Positions 1-6,400 of a DNA stretch of 7,754 nucleotides are shown here, piece after piece. The stretch is from Planctomycetota bacterium. GTDB taxonomy: Bacteria; Planctomycetota; UBA1135. The position numbers and the translations under genes are program-made. The stretch is taken from positions 1 through 7,754 of the forward strand of contig NVRO01000161.1 in the NCBI GenBank assembly GCA_002400895.1, in the 5' to 3' direction. Under the pieces are notes generated by a model. The model saw nothing but the letters and a program-made list of their open reading frames with translations, was not told the DNA's origin and made no database searches. How positions within the stretch are numbered: the first letter of the stretch is position 1; the number at the start of each line of letters is the position of its first letter.

Positions 1-1
1 C

Positions 2-2092
2 CAGGTTCGTACTGCCGTCAGCACCTATACCCGTGCACTTCAGGAACAGGCATTCTTCCGTGAAGTTCCGCGCGCGCTCACGCTAATGCGGGAGGCCGGT
101 GTTGCCGATGAAGATTTGCCGCGAATCAGCATGCTCAAGGGGCGCAGCAACTACATTTGCGGGCGCGCCATTTTGGACGCCGCACCACAAAGTGGTAGCG
201 GTTCCCCGGTTACTCATGCAACCTGGCTACGGCTGGCGCTTTATTACTGCGAAGATCCATCTGCCGATCTCGACGGTTTCCCTGCCACCCCCGGACCACC
301 GCTCGGATCCGCCGCCAAGGTGGTACGCCAGGCCCGCGCCGCAATCAACATGGTGCGTTCATTGCCACAGTGCTGTCTCGGACGCAAATCCAATCGATGT
401 GCCGCTGGAATCCGCAGTCTGCGGGCCGAACGATCGCATCTGGTTATTACCAATCACGCCTTCGTGATTGCACGACCGGAGTTCTTCAAGCATCTGGTCT
501 TTGATGAGTGCGACCATCTGCACCAGGTTGCCACTTCGGCGTTGTCCTTCGACATTGATTACGACGAGGTAGTCGCGCTATGTGAGGGACTCATGCATGG
601 CCGTGGCCGCGACCGTTCGCCCCTCGAGAAACTGTCGCGGTTGTTAAGTCGGCTGGCTCCGGGTGACCTCAGTGATGACCTCCGCAAGGCCGCCGAAATG
701 GCCGGCAGTGGCACCGCAAAAATGGCCGCAAGTGCGCTTGAATGTACTCGTGAATTGCGCAATTACCGTGATTGGCGGCGCGAACACGGCGACGGATTAT
801 CCCGGGAAGAAGCAGCTTTCCTGTTGCACGACTTTTTAGAGAGCGGGCAAGGTGATGCTCTGGCTACGGTACTCAACAAATTCAAACAGGCAGTGGATGC
901 CACCGACAGCGGACTGCGCACTTGTATTGAAGAACTGGGCACCGTCAACAATCGTCAGGCCGGGCGCCTGCGCTGGTCATTACGCAAACCACTCGACTCC
1001 CTGGCGCATTGGCGCGAAGGATTGTTCCTGTGGCTGGGTGGAAAAAATGAAGACCCGGCTGAAGGAGAAAAGGGCGACTTCTCCGAAGACTTCCTGTATG
1101 ACGCAGTTTTTGACGGGAAACGACGTCGACCCTTGCTCAGCTTGAAGTGGTTGTTGCCGCAACTTTGGCTGGGAGAAGTGTTCTTGCCTTCACTGCGGAG
1201 TGCGGTTTTGATTTCCGCCACCGCTAGGCTGCGCGGCGGCTTCAAGGCCATGAAATCCTACCTCGGAGTAGATTTACTCGAACAACCAACGCTTGACCGC
1301 AACGGGCGCACGGTGATGGAGTTTTCCGGCCCTCCGACCTTTGACGCCGACGCCGCACTGGTCTGTGTACCCGAAGACGCTCCCGCATACGGCTACTCCG
1401 GCCCGCGCCATACCGAGTGGTTGGATTACGTTCAGGACGTACTGCTGTTTTTAGGAGAGCGGACCGGTGGTCGCATTTTGGGTCTGTTTACCAATCGCAT
1501 GGTGCTGCAACAAGTCGGCGAACGCCTGGCACCACAGTTTGCTGCCCATGGCATCCCGCTTTATTGGCAAGGCATGCCCGGATTGAGCAAGGAGGAAATC
1601 GCCGAACGGTTTCGCGCACGCACCGATTCGGTGCTGCTCGGACTCGACACCTTCTGGTATGGAGTGGACTTCCCCGGCGAGACTTGCGAATACGTGGTGA
1701 TGACCAAACTGCCGTTCGGGGTACTGGATGACTACCACTTTGCCCAATCCGCGCGACTTGGTTTTGGCCGCCAACGCAACCGCATCTACCTGCCCAAGGC
1801 TCTGGCAATGTTCCGCCAGGGGTGCGGACGATTGCTGCGCAACGAGAATGACCGTGGCGGGATTATCCTCCTGGATCGTCGAGTACTAGACAAACGACAT
1901 GGTGCGTTTTTGCAGGAACTACCCGGAGGCATCGAAGATTTCGAAGAACCGAATATTTTGATGGCCCCGACCGATGAATGTTTTTACAAACTCTTCAGCC
2001 ACATGCATCTGAACAAGGAGCTTGAACGCCGTGGACTATCCACCGACTTCAATGCATATCGCACCAGCATGCAATCCGCCAGGATTAATTAG
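2..2092 (+). CDS. DinG/XPD-like superfamily 2 ATP-dependent DNA helicase, 5' end outside window
   Basis: This is the C-terminal 696 residues of a Rad3/XPD/DinG-type helicase, an enzyme that unwinds DNA 5' to 3' using ATP. The frame is open to the left edge and the conserved reading starts there with motif Ia (VSTYTRALQEQ), so the ATG at 86 is internal. Motif I (Walker A) lies upstream of the window. Visible in order: LKGRSNYIC (Fe-S entry), the CCLGRKSNRC cysteine cluster (371-400), VITNHAF, Walker B as DECD (503-514), an Arch-like insert, SAT (about 1215), motif V (LDTFWYGVDFPGE, 1643-1681) and motif VI (QGCGRLLR, 1817-1840), then the typical LLDRR and LP tail. Odd points: Walker B is DECD rather than DEAH, and the middle cysteine of the usual CxxxxC spacing is Ser. 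It could be DinG or a related paralogue. The family call is firm; the exact member and any N-terminal nuclease domain cannot be judged. Confidence 0.9.
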   Translation, partial: QVRTAVSTYTRALQEQAFFREVPRALTLMREAGVADEDLPRISMLKGRSNYICGRAILDAAPQSGSGSPVTHATWLRLALYYCEDPSADLDGFPATPGPPLGSAAKVVRQARAAINMVRSLPQCCLGRKSNRCAAGIRSLRAERSHLVITNHAFVIARPEFFKHLVFDECDHLHQVATSALSFDIDYDEVVALCEGLMHGRGRDRSPLEKLSRLLSRLAPGDLSDDLRKAAEMAGSGTAKMAASALECTRELRNYRDWRREHGDGLSREEAAFLLHDFLESGQGDALATVLNKFKQAVDATDSGLRTCIEELGTVNNRQAGRLRWSLRKPLDSLAHWREGLFLWLGGKNEDPAEGEKGDFSEDFLYDAVFDGKRRRPLLSLKWLLPQLWLGEVFLPSLRSAVLISATARLRGGFKAMKSYLGVDLLEQPTLDRNGRTVMEFSGPPTFDADAALVCVPEDAPAYGYSGPRHTEWLDYVQDVLLFLGERTGGRILGLFTNRMVLQQVGERLAPQFAAHGIPLYWQGMPGLSKEEIAERFRARTDSVLLGLDTFWYGVDFPGETCEYVVMTKLPFGVLDDYHFAQSARLGFGRQRNRIYLPKALAMFRQGCGRLLRNENDRGGIILLDRRVLDKRHGAFLQELPGGIEDFEEPNILMAPTDECFYKLFSHMHLNKELERRGLSTDFNAYRTSMQSARIN

Positions 2093-2119
2093 CCGCTGCT
2101 CAGACCAACCCGACCTGAT

Positions 2120-2125
2120 TAAAAT
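2120..2125 (+). promoter_or_regulatory. -10-like hexamer TAAAAT before the arsC-like gene
   Basis: TAAAAT matches TANNNT and sits 6 nt before the ATG at 2132, in the 39-bp gap after the helicase stop. No Shine-Dalgarno sequence precedes the ATG. At this distance transcription would start at or next to the start codon, giving a leaderless mRNA. The -35 position (2097-2102, TGCTCA with a 17-nt spacer) matches the consensus at only three of six bases. Prediction from spacing and hexamer only. Confidence 0.45.
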
Positions 2126-2131
2126 CCCTTC

Positions 2132-2551
2132 ATGCGCATCCTGTTTCTGTGCACCGAAAATGCCTGCCGTTCGCAAATGGCAGAACATTGGGCCAACCAT
2201 CTGGCCACAGCAGGTGGCCTTGCCGGTAGTTTTGCCTCGGCTGGCACCAATCCGACCAGTCCCAATCCGCGGATGCTCCAGGTCATGGCTGAGTCAGGAA
2301 TTGATTGTGGTCAGCCGAGATCCCGACATCTGAACGATTTCGTTGACTCGAACTGGGATTTGGCAGTAACCCTTTGCGATGCAGCGGCGGACTCTTGCCC
2401 TGCTTTCACCGCCGCCAAACGCTTTGAGCACCACCCGTTCCCCAATCCCGCGCAGGCGTTGGGAAGTGAAGAAGAAATCCTTCGAGAGTTCCGCGCGGTG
2501 AGTTTACAGATTCGCGATTGGGTCGCTATGCTGATTGAGGAAATGTCATGA
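2132..2551 (+). CDS. Arsenate reductase (ArsC)-like protein of the low-molecular-weight phosphatase fold, general-acid Asp replaced by Asn
   Basis: The 139-residue protein matches thioredoxin-coupled ArsC throughout. The P-loop is CTENACRS (Cys7, Arg13, Ser14). The two further redox cysteines stand at 82 and 89 in LCDAAADSC, at the same positions as the resolving pair of Bacillus subtilis ArsC, and the HHPFPNPAQALGSEEE stretch aligns with its HWGFDDPARAQGTEEE. In the known family the P-loop Cys attacks arsenate, then Cys82 and Cys89 relay a disulfide to thioredoxin. Odd point: the Asp before Pro in the D-P loop (Asp105 in B. subtilis) is Asn105 here (AAT, 2444-2446), and P-loop Gly12 is Glu. 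The cysteine set argues for reductase chemistry; the Asn argues for weak or no phosphatase activity. No arsR, arsB or acr3 is visible nearby. Start chosen by homology; no Shine-Dalgarno. It overlaps the next gene by ATGA. Confidence 0.85.
   Translation: MRILFLCTENACRSQMAEHWANHLATAGGLAGSFASAGTNPTSPNPRMLQVMAESGIDCGQPRSRHLNDFVDSNWDLAVTLCDAAADSCPAFTAAKRFEHHPFPNPAQALGSEEEILREFRAVSLQIRDWVAMLIEEMS
2537..2540 (+). promoter_or_regulatory. Shine-Dalgarno site GAGG for the PrmA-like gene
   Basis: GAGG lies 7 nt before the ATG at 2548, inside the last codons of the arsC-like gene. It supports this start over the in-frame or nearby alternatives and contrasts with the missing Shine-Dalgarno site of the upstream gene. 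Confidence 0.6.
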
Positions 2552-3096
2552 ATGCGGAAGTTAAATACTCAATCGGCCACCTTGAATTCAGGTGCAGCCA
2601 CGAACTGAGCGGGCAGTGGTCTGCAGCCGGTGGCGAATTGGCGGCCCAAGCATTGTCGCCACTGGCCGCTCTCGAAGCCAATCAACTCAGAGGAATGAGC
2701 CTGTTGGCGATGGGCTCAGGCGCCGCAATCGCCGGATTGGCTGCCCTCCAAATCGGATTCGAACGGATTGATTTGGTGCTGCACCCGGACGATGTTGAGC
2801 CCTTCAAGTCGCACGACCCCGATGCCCTCGCCACCATCCACGACCGACTTGAAGCGGTGGAATCCGGACGCAACTTCATGCGGGTGATGCTCGGTTGTGA
2901 TGGCCTAATTCCGCCGCTGAGTACCGGTAAGGAGTTGGTCCGCCGACTGCGACACGAAGGGCAGATCGTGCTCTACGGATTACCGCTGGTCGAACTCAAT
3001 GCGACCTTTGACACCTTCGCCAAGAACGGTCTGTCACTACGCAGTGCCGGATTTCATCAGGAGCAGGCCTTCCTCGCCGGATCACTCGGCGACTGA
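2548..3096 (+). CDS. Small protein resembling a diverged PrmA-type (L11 methyltransferase-like) Rossmann domain
   Basis: The 182-residue protein is not clearly assignable. Residues 51-82 (LLAMGSGAAIAGLAAL, then a strand ending LVLHPDD) look like class I methyltransferase motif I and strand beta-2, as in PrmA (DFGCGSGILAIAALKLGA in E. coli). Residues 136-180 resemble the PrmA C-terminus: a glycine turn before a strand (HEGQIVLYGLPL, like GGLLGLSGIL), a helix, then a last strand. Missing compared with PrmA: the N-terminal substrate domain, the FGTGxHxTT segment, the acidic residue ending beta-2 and the N-I/L motif of the active site. It may be a methyltransferase with altered chemistry or a catalytically dead binding domain. 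The start is set by GAGG and the ATGA overlap with the arsC-like stop, so the two are probably translated together. No signal peptide or membrane segment is evident. The gene is real by coding character and context; the function is inference. Confidence 0.6.
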   Translation: MNAEVKYSIGHLEFRCSHELSGQWSAAGGELAAQALSPLAALEANQLRGMSLLAMGSGAAIAGLAALQIGFERIDLVLHPDDVEPFKSHDPDALATIHDRLEAVESGRNFMRVMLGCDGLIPPLSTGKELVRRLRHEGQIVLYGLPLVELNATFDTFAKNGLSLRSAGFHQEQAFLAGSLGD

Positions 3097-3097
3097 C

Positions 3098-3115
3098 GCT
3101 TGCATCCTTGCAAGC
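3098..3115. terminator. Perfect 7-bp hairpin at a convergent gene junction
   Basis: GCTTGCA, a 4-nt loop (TCCT), and TGCAAGC form a perfect inverted repeat in the 26-bp gap between two convergent stop codons (3096 and 3123). The position fits a bidirectional terminator. Neither strand has a T-run after the stem, so it is not a classic intrinsic terminator and may only stabilise 3' ends. Confidence 0.4.
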
Positions 3116-3122
3116 CTGGTGC

Positions 3123-4478
3123 TCACCCGTCCTGGTCATCCATCTTTCGGCGGCGCTCCAACTCCAGACGCAAAGCGGAAAGTTTGGTCTTTACCTTGGC
3201 CTCCCAACCACTCTCCTGTGGGTGGTAGAAATTTTTGTCAGCAATTTCATCGGGAAGGCATTTCATGGTCGCAATGCCATCCTCTTCGTCGTGAGCATAT
3301 TGTTGACCTGCGCCCCATCCGAATTCTTTCATCAAGCTGGTCGGCGCATTGCGCAACTGCTTGGGTACCGGATGGGCATAACCACTATTGAGCAGTTGGC
3401 TGACCTCACCGAACGCCTTGTAGATGGCATTGGACTTGGGTGCGACCGACAAATAGACCGCACACTCGGCCAGTGCAAGTTCACCTTCCGGGGCTCCGAG
3501 GAAGCGGTAACTCTCGCGCGCCGCCACTGCCATGCGTAGCGCATTGGGGTCGGCAAGACCGATGTCTTCGCTGGCAATACGCTCAAGTCGGCGAGCCAGA
3601 TAGAGCGGATCCTCACCCGAACGCAACATCCGCACCAACCAATAAAGCGCAGCATCGGGGTCGGAACAACGAATTGATTTATGTAGTGCAGAAATGAGAT
3701 CGAAGTGCGAATCACCATGCTTGTCATAAAGCAGCGTGCGCCCTTGAAACACCTGCTCGAGGGCTTCATCGCGCAATGCTTGGCCATGGTCGGATTGGCG
3801 GGCGATATGTTCCAACGCAACCAGGGCACGACGAGCATCACCGCTGGCGAACCGGGCGATGGCGAGCAGCTGGTTCGCACTCGCGGTGTGCTCCCGTTGG
3901 CCAAGACCGCGCTCCCGGTCTTTTAGCGCACGCTGCAACAGAGTCACCAGTCCCTCCTCGTCAAGCGGATTGAGAATGTACACAGTCAAACGCGAGAGCA
4001 GGGGGCCGATTACTTCAAATGACGGATTTTCGGTGGTTGCTCCTACCAAGACCACATCGCCACGCTCGACGAATGGCAGAAATGCATCCTGCTGGGCTTT
4101 GTTGAAACGGTGAATCTCATCGACGAACAACAAGGTCTGTTGACCGGTTCGTCGGCGCAACCTGCGCGCATCCTCCATCGCCTCGCGCACGTCCTTGATT
4201 CCCGAAAGAACCGCTGAAAACGGCCGGAAAGAGAGGTTGGCGGCATCCGCCACCAACATTGCAAGAGTGGTCTTGCCGGTTCCGGGTGGGCCCCAAAAAA
4301 TCATCGATGCCCACTCACCGCTTGTAAATGCACGGCGCAGCGGAGCATCATCACCAAGCAGCTGTGGTTGCGAGACCACCTCGTCCAGGTTGCGCGGGCG
4401 CATGCGCTCCGCCAATGGAATGGTGTTGGTGGGAGCTTCGACATCGAACAGGCTCTGATCTTGGTCAACCTGGTTCAC
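3123..4478 (-). CDS. rarA: Replication-associated recombination protein A (RarA/MgsA), AAA+ ATPase
   Basis: RarA is a clamp-loader-related AAA+ ATPase that acts at stalled replication forks and is conserved as WRNIP1/Mgs1 in eukaryotes. The 451-residue protein is close to E. coli RarA (447). Visible: PLAERMRP (21-28), Walker A GPPGTGKTT (63-71), Walker B LLFVDEIHRFNKAQQDAFLP (116-135), sensor 1 in GATTENPSFE (146-155), the arginine-finger Ser-Arg (162-163), sensor 2 GDARRAL (213-219), and the helical tetramerisation domain from about 255 on (ALHKSIR, PLYLARRLERIASEDIG). All catalytic residues are present. The start is GTG, 2 nt after the stop of the SpoU-family gene, with GGAG 8 nt upstream, so it is the second gene of that unit. 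The N-terminus carries DQSLF, one residue off a beta-clamp binding pentapeptide. It converges on the PrmA-like gene. Confidence 0.96.
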   Translation of the reverse strand: MNQVDQDQSLFDVEAPTNTIPLAERMRPRNLDEVVSQPQLLGDDAPLRRAFTSGEWASMIFWGPPGTGKTTLAMLVADAANLSFRPFSAVLSGIKDVREAMEDARRLRRRTGQQTLLFVDEIHRFNKAQQDAFLPFVERGDVVLVGATTENPSFEVIGPLLSRLTVYILNPLDEEGLVTLLQRALKDRERGLGQREHTASANQLLAIARFASGDARRALVALEHIARQSDHGQALRDEALEQVFQGRTLLYDKHGDSHFDLISALHKSIRCSDPDAALYWLVRMLRSGEDPLYLARRLERIASEDIGLADPNALRMAVAARESYRFLGAPEGELALAECAVYLSVAPKSNAIYKAFGEVSQLLNSGYAHPVPKQLRNAPTSLMKEFGWGAGQQYAHDEEDGIATMKCLPDEIADKNFYHPQESGWEAKVKTKLSALRLELERRRKMDDQDG

Positions 4479-4480
4479 AA

Positions 4481-5350
4481 TTAGGACTCCGTGTTGACTT
4501 CTAAATGTTCGTCCCGGTGGTGAAGCTCACCGCTTGCAAGCAGAGCCCAACTGAGCACCGCAGCCGCAGTTGCCACATTTAGTGATTCGACCCCGAGGGT
4601 CAGGGGAATGGAAATCCGACGGACACAAGCGGCCTCAATCTCAGCTGGCACTCCGCCACCTTCACCACCTAACAGCAAGGCGATGGGAGCCGTACGTGGA
4701 GATTTGGAAAGTTCACTCAGGGCTTCTCCATCTGCCTCTGCAGACCACAACTCGACCCCGTGCTGGTGGGCTGCTTCCACCAGTTGTTCCACACTGATGC
4801 GTTCGCCAACCGGCAACCGCAATGTAGTACCACTTGCACCGCGCAAGGCACGAGGTGACCACGGCGAAGCACAACCCTGCAGGCAGATTACTGCTGCTAC
4901 TCCGAGCCCTGCCGCCACTCGCACAATCGCACCGACGTTGCCAGGTTCCTGCACCCCGGCACAAACAAGCATCAGCTCACCTTCCTGCAAGCTGCTCATC
5001 ACCGCACTCAAATCAAATTGCGGGCGCGGACACACCGCCAACACTCCGGTCGGAGAATCAAGTTCTGACAACTCCGCCAGCAACTTTGCCTCGCATGCGC
5101 CGATTTCGGCACCTGCGGAATGGGCGCGCTCCAGCAGATCGACCATCTCGGGTTCATTCTGGCGTTCTTCGGCCACCAGCACCCATGTCGGAGCAAGACC
5201 CATGGCAATTCCCCTTACCGTGGCTGCGGACAACGCATCGTCCAATAAATGGGCGCCATCCAGCAACAACAATGCACGCTCACGCCCGGCGCTAATCGCA
5301 CGCGCGGTCTTCAACTTGGCATTTTGCGGGGAACGGACGGTTTCGAGCAC
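4481..5350 (-). CDS. SpoU/TrmH-family RNA 2'-O-methyltransferase
   Basis: This enzyme type transfers a methyl group from S-adenosylmethionine to a ribose 2'-OH in rRNA or tRNA, using a trefoil-knot (SPOUT) fold. All three SpoU motifs are in the 289 residues: motif 1 QEPGNVGAIVRVAAGLG (134-150, catalytic Arg144), motif 2 LLLGGEGGGVP (225-235), motif 3 IPLTLGVESLNVATAAAVLS (248-267). The N-terminal 100 residues (SPQNAKLK ... PTGVLAV) match the L30e-like substrate-binding domain of the RlmB/TsnR/YsgA group, and GASGTTLRLPV (171-181) is the usual linker motif. The substrate nucleotide cannot be told from sequence. The start is GTG at 5350; GGAGAG is only 2 nt away, too close for a normal ribosome site, and a -10-like TAGAAT lies 6 nt upstream. 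It is cotranscribed with rarA (2-nt gap) and divergent from rsgA. Confidence 0.93.
   Translation of the reverse strand: MLETVRSPQNAKLKTARAISAGRERALLLLDGAHLLDDALSAATVRGIAMGLAPTWVLVAEERQNEPEMVDLLERAHSAGAEIGACEAKLLAELSELDSPTGVLAVCPRPQFDLSAVMSSLQEGELMLVCAGVQEPGNVGAIVRVAAGLGVAAVICLQGCASPWSPRALRGASGTTLRLPVGERISVEQLVEAAHQHGVELWSAEADGEALSELSKSPRTAPIALLLGGEGGGVPAEIEAACVRRISIPLTLGVESLNVATAAAVLSWALLASGELHHRDEHLEVNTES
4487..4490 (-). promoter_or_regulatory. Shine-Dalgarno site GGAG for rarA
   Basis: GGAG on the minus strand lies 8 nt before the GTG start of rarA and within the last codons of the SpoU-family gene. It decides the GTG start and fits translation within one operon. Confidence 0.6.
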
Positions 5351-5356
5351 CTCTCC

Positions 5357-5362
5357 ATTCTA
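5357..5362 (-). promoter_or_regulatory. -10-like hexamer TAGAAT before the SpoU-family gene
   Basis: TAGAAT on the minus strand sits 6 nt before the GTG at 5350, where a leaderless start site is expected. The 17-nt-spaced -35 position (5380-5385, GCTGCG) is poor. The spacer overlaps the predicted promoter of the divergent rsgA gene. Confidence 0.4.
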
Positions 5363-5393
5363 TTCCCACCCACCATCCCCGCAGCCTTCCTCG

Positions 5394-5399
5394 TAAACT
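5394..5399 (+). promoter_or_regulatory. -10-like hexamer TAAACT before rsgA
   Basis: TAAACT matches TANNNT and lies 8 nt before the ATG at 5408. No spaced Shine-Dalgarno sequence is present (GGGA abuts the start). The -35 position with a 17-nt spacer (5371-5376) falls inside the spacer of the opposite promoter, so the two would be interleaved. Confidence 0.35.
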
Positions 5400-5407
5400 A
5401 CCCGGGA

Positions 5408-6382
5408 ATGAGTGATGCAGCTGCCCCGAATGCAATCGTAGTACGCGTGGATGCGCGTCAGTGTGAAGTTGCTCCCCTCGATGACTTGCACGCAGTCCGC
5501 CCTGCCCTGATGCGGGGCCGCCTATTCGAGCTGCGCGGCGAGGACCGCATGCCGATTGCGGTCGGTGATCACGTGAGGTTGAGTGAAACCGAAGACGGCC
5601 TGGCGATTGACGAAGTCCTGCCACGGCAAAGGATATTCGCACGCCGGGCAGCCGGCGAAGAAGTACGTCGCCAATTGCTGGCCACCAACTTCGACCAATT
5701 GTTAGTGGTCAGTTCCTTCGGCACTCCTCCATTTTCCAGCATTACCACCGACCGGATTCTGGCCGCCGCGAGCTTTCTGCAAGTTCCGTCAATATTGGTG
5801 ATTAACAAAACCGACAAGGCCAAGCGCGGTAAACTGAAACGGGTTCAGGCCACCTATGAAGCGGCCGGCATGGAGGTTCTCCTGACCTCGGCGAAGAGCA
5901 ATGAAGGAATTGGTCAGCTGACCGATTTGTTGCGGGACAAAATGAGTGTGTTCTATGGCCTCAGCGGGGTGGGCAAGTCGTCACTTCTCAATTGCGTGGA
6001 ACCAGGCCTGGGCTTGCGCACCAAGGAGGTTTCCTACGCGCTCAACTCGGGACGTCACACCACCACTTTCGCCCGGATTTGGCCATTGGCCATGGGTGGC
6101 GCGGTCATCGATACTCCGGGAGTCCGGGTTTTTCGACCCTACGGGATACCACCGCACGAATTGCGATTGCACTATCCCGAAATGGAAGCCCTCGGAAGTA
6201 AATGCCACTTTCCCGATTGCACTCACCGCAATGAACCTGACTGCGCGGTGCTGATGGCCCTGGAGGCAGGTGAGTTTCCGGCTTCACGACATCGCTCCTA
6301 CATGGAAATGATGGAGGAGTTGGAACTGGTGTACGGCGGTACGGGCGAAATCCAGGACACCAAGCCGCCGCCATCGGGCTAG
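5408..6382 (+). CDS. rsgA: Small ribosomal subunit biogenesis GTPase RsgA
   Basis: RsgA is a cytoplasmic circularly permuted GTPase that binds the immature 30S subunit and helps its late maturation. The 324-residue protein has an OB-fold N-terminus (GRLFELRG, VGDHVRL, ILPRQ-like VLPRQR) and the permuted motif order: G4 NKTD (133-136), G5 SAKS (161-164), G1 GLSGVGKSS (184-192), G2 HTTT (217-220), G3 DTPG (235-238). The C-terminal zinc knuckle is complete: Cys266, Cys271, His273, Cys279 in CHFPDCTHRNEPDC. The ATG at 5408 (MSDAAAP) is chosen because the extra 53 residues of the open frame upstream are unlike the family and lie over the divergent SpoU-family gene. It converges on ispH with a 3-bp gap. 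Confidence 0.95.
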   Translation: MSDAAAPNAIVVRVDARQCEVAPLDDLHAVRPALMRGRLFELRGEDRMPIAVGDHVRLSETEDGLAIDEVLPRQRIFARRAAGEEVRRQLLATNFDQLLVVSSFGTPPFSSITTDRILAAASFLQVPSILVINKTDKAKRGKLKRVQATYEAAGMEVLLTSAKSNEGIGQLTDLLRDKMSVFYGLSGVGKSSLLNCVEPGLGLRTKEVSYALNSGRHTTTFARIWPLAMGGAVIDTPGVRVFRPYGIPPHELRLHYPEMEALGSKCHFPDCTHRNEPDCAVLMALEAGEFPASRHRSYMEMMEELELVYGGTGEIQDTKPPPSG

Positions 6383-6400
6383 AGCTTAAACTTCAAGCTC
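6382..6400. repeat. 6-bp inverted repeat at the rsgA/ispH convergent junction
   Basis: GAGCTT, a 7-nt loop, and AAGCTC form a perfect short hairpin that includes the last base of the rsgA stop and the ispH stop codon. It could mark both transcript 3' ends. There is no T-run on either strand and the stem is short, so chance is possible. Confidence 0.3.

Noticed and set aside
86..88. ATG at 86 as the true start of the helicase
   Set aside because: The frame is open upstream and encodes motif Ia (STYTRALQEQ) between the window edge and this codon, so the start lies outside the window.
2132..3096. An arsenic resistance operon (arsC plus arsM)
   Set aside because: The second protein lacks the cysteines of ArsM, and no arsR, arsB or acr3 is visible, so only an ArsC-like fold is claimed.
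4493..4498. TTGACT resembling a -35 box on the plus strand
   Set aside because: It lies inside the SpoU-family 3' end, has no -10 at 16-18 nt downstream, and no plus-strand gene follows.
4608..5396. 262-codon plus-strand open frame opposite the SpoU-family gene
   Set aside because: Ser/Pro/Ala-rich composition with no recognisable motif; it is the antisense shadow of a gene with all SpoU motifs.
5249..5407. N-terminal extension of rsgA to an ATG at 5249 (53 more residues)
   Set aside because: The extra residues are unlike the RsgA family, overlap the divergent SpoU-family coding region, and the ATG at 5408 fits the family length and has a promoter-like hexamer just upstream.
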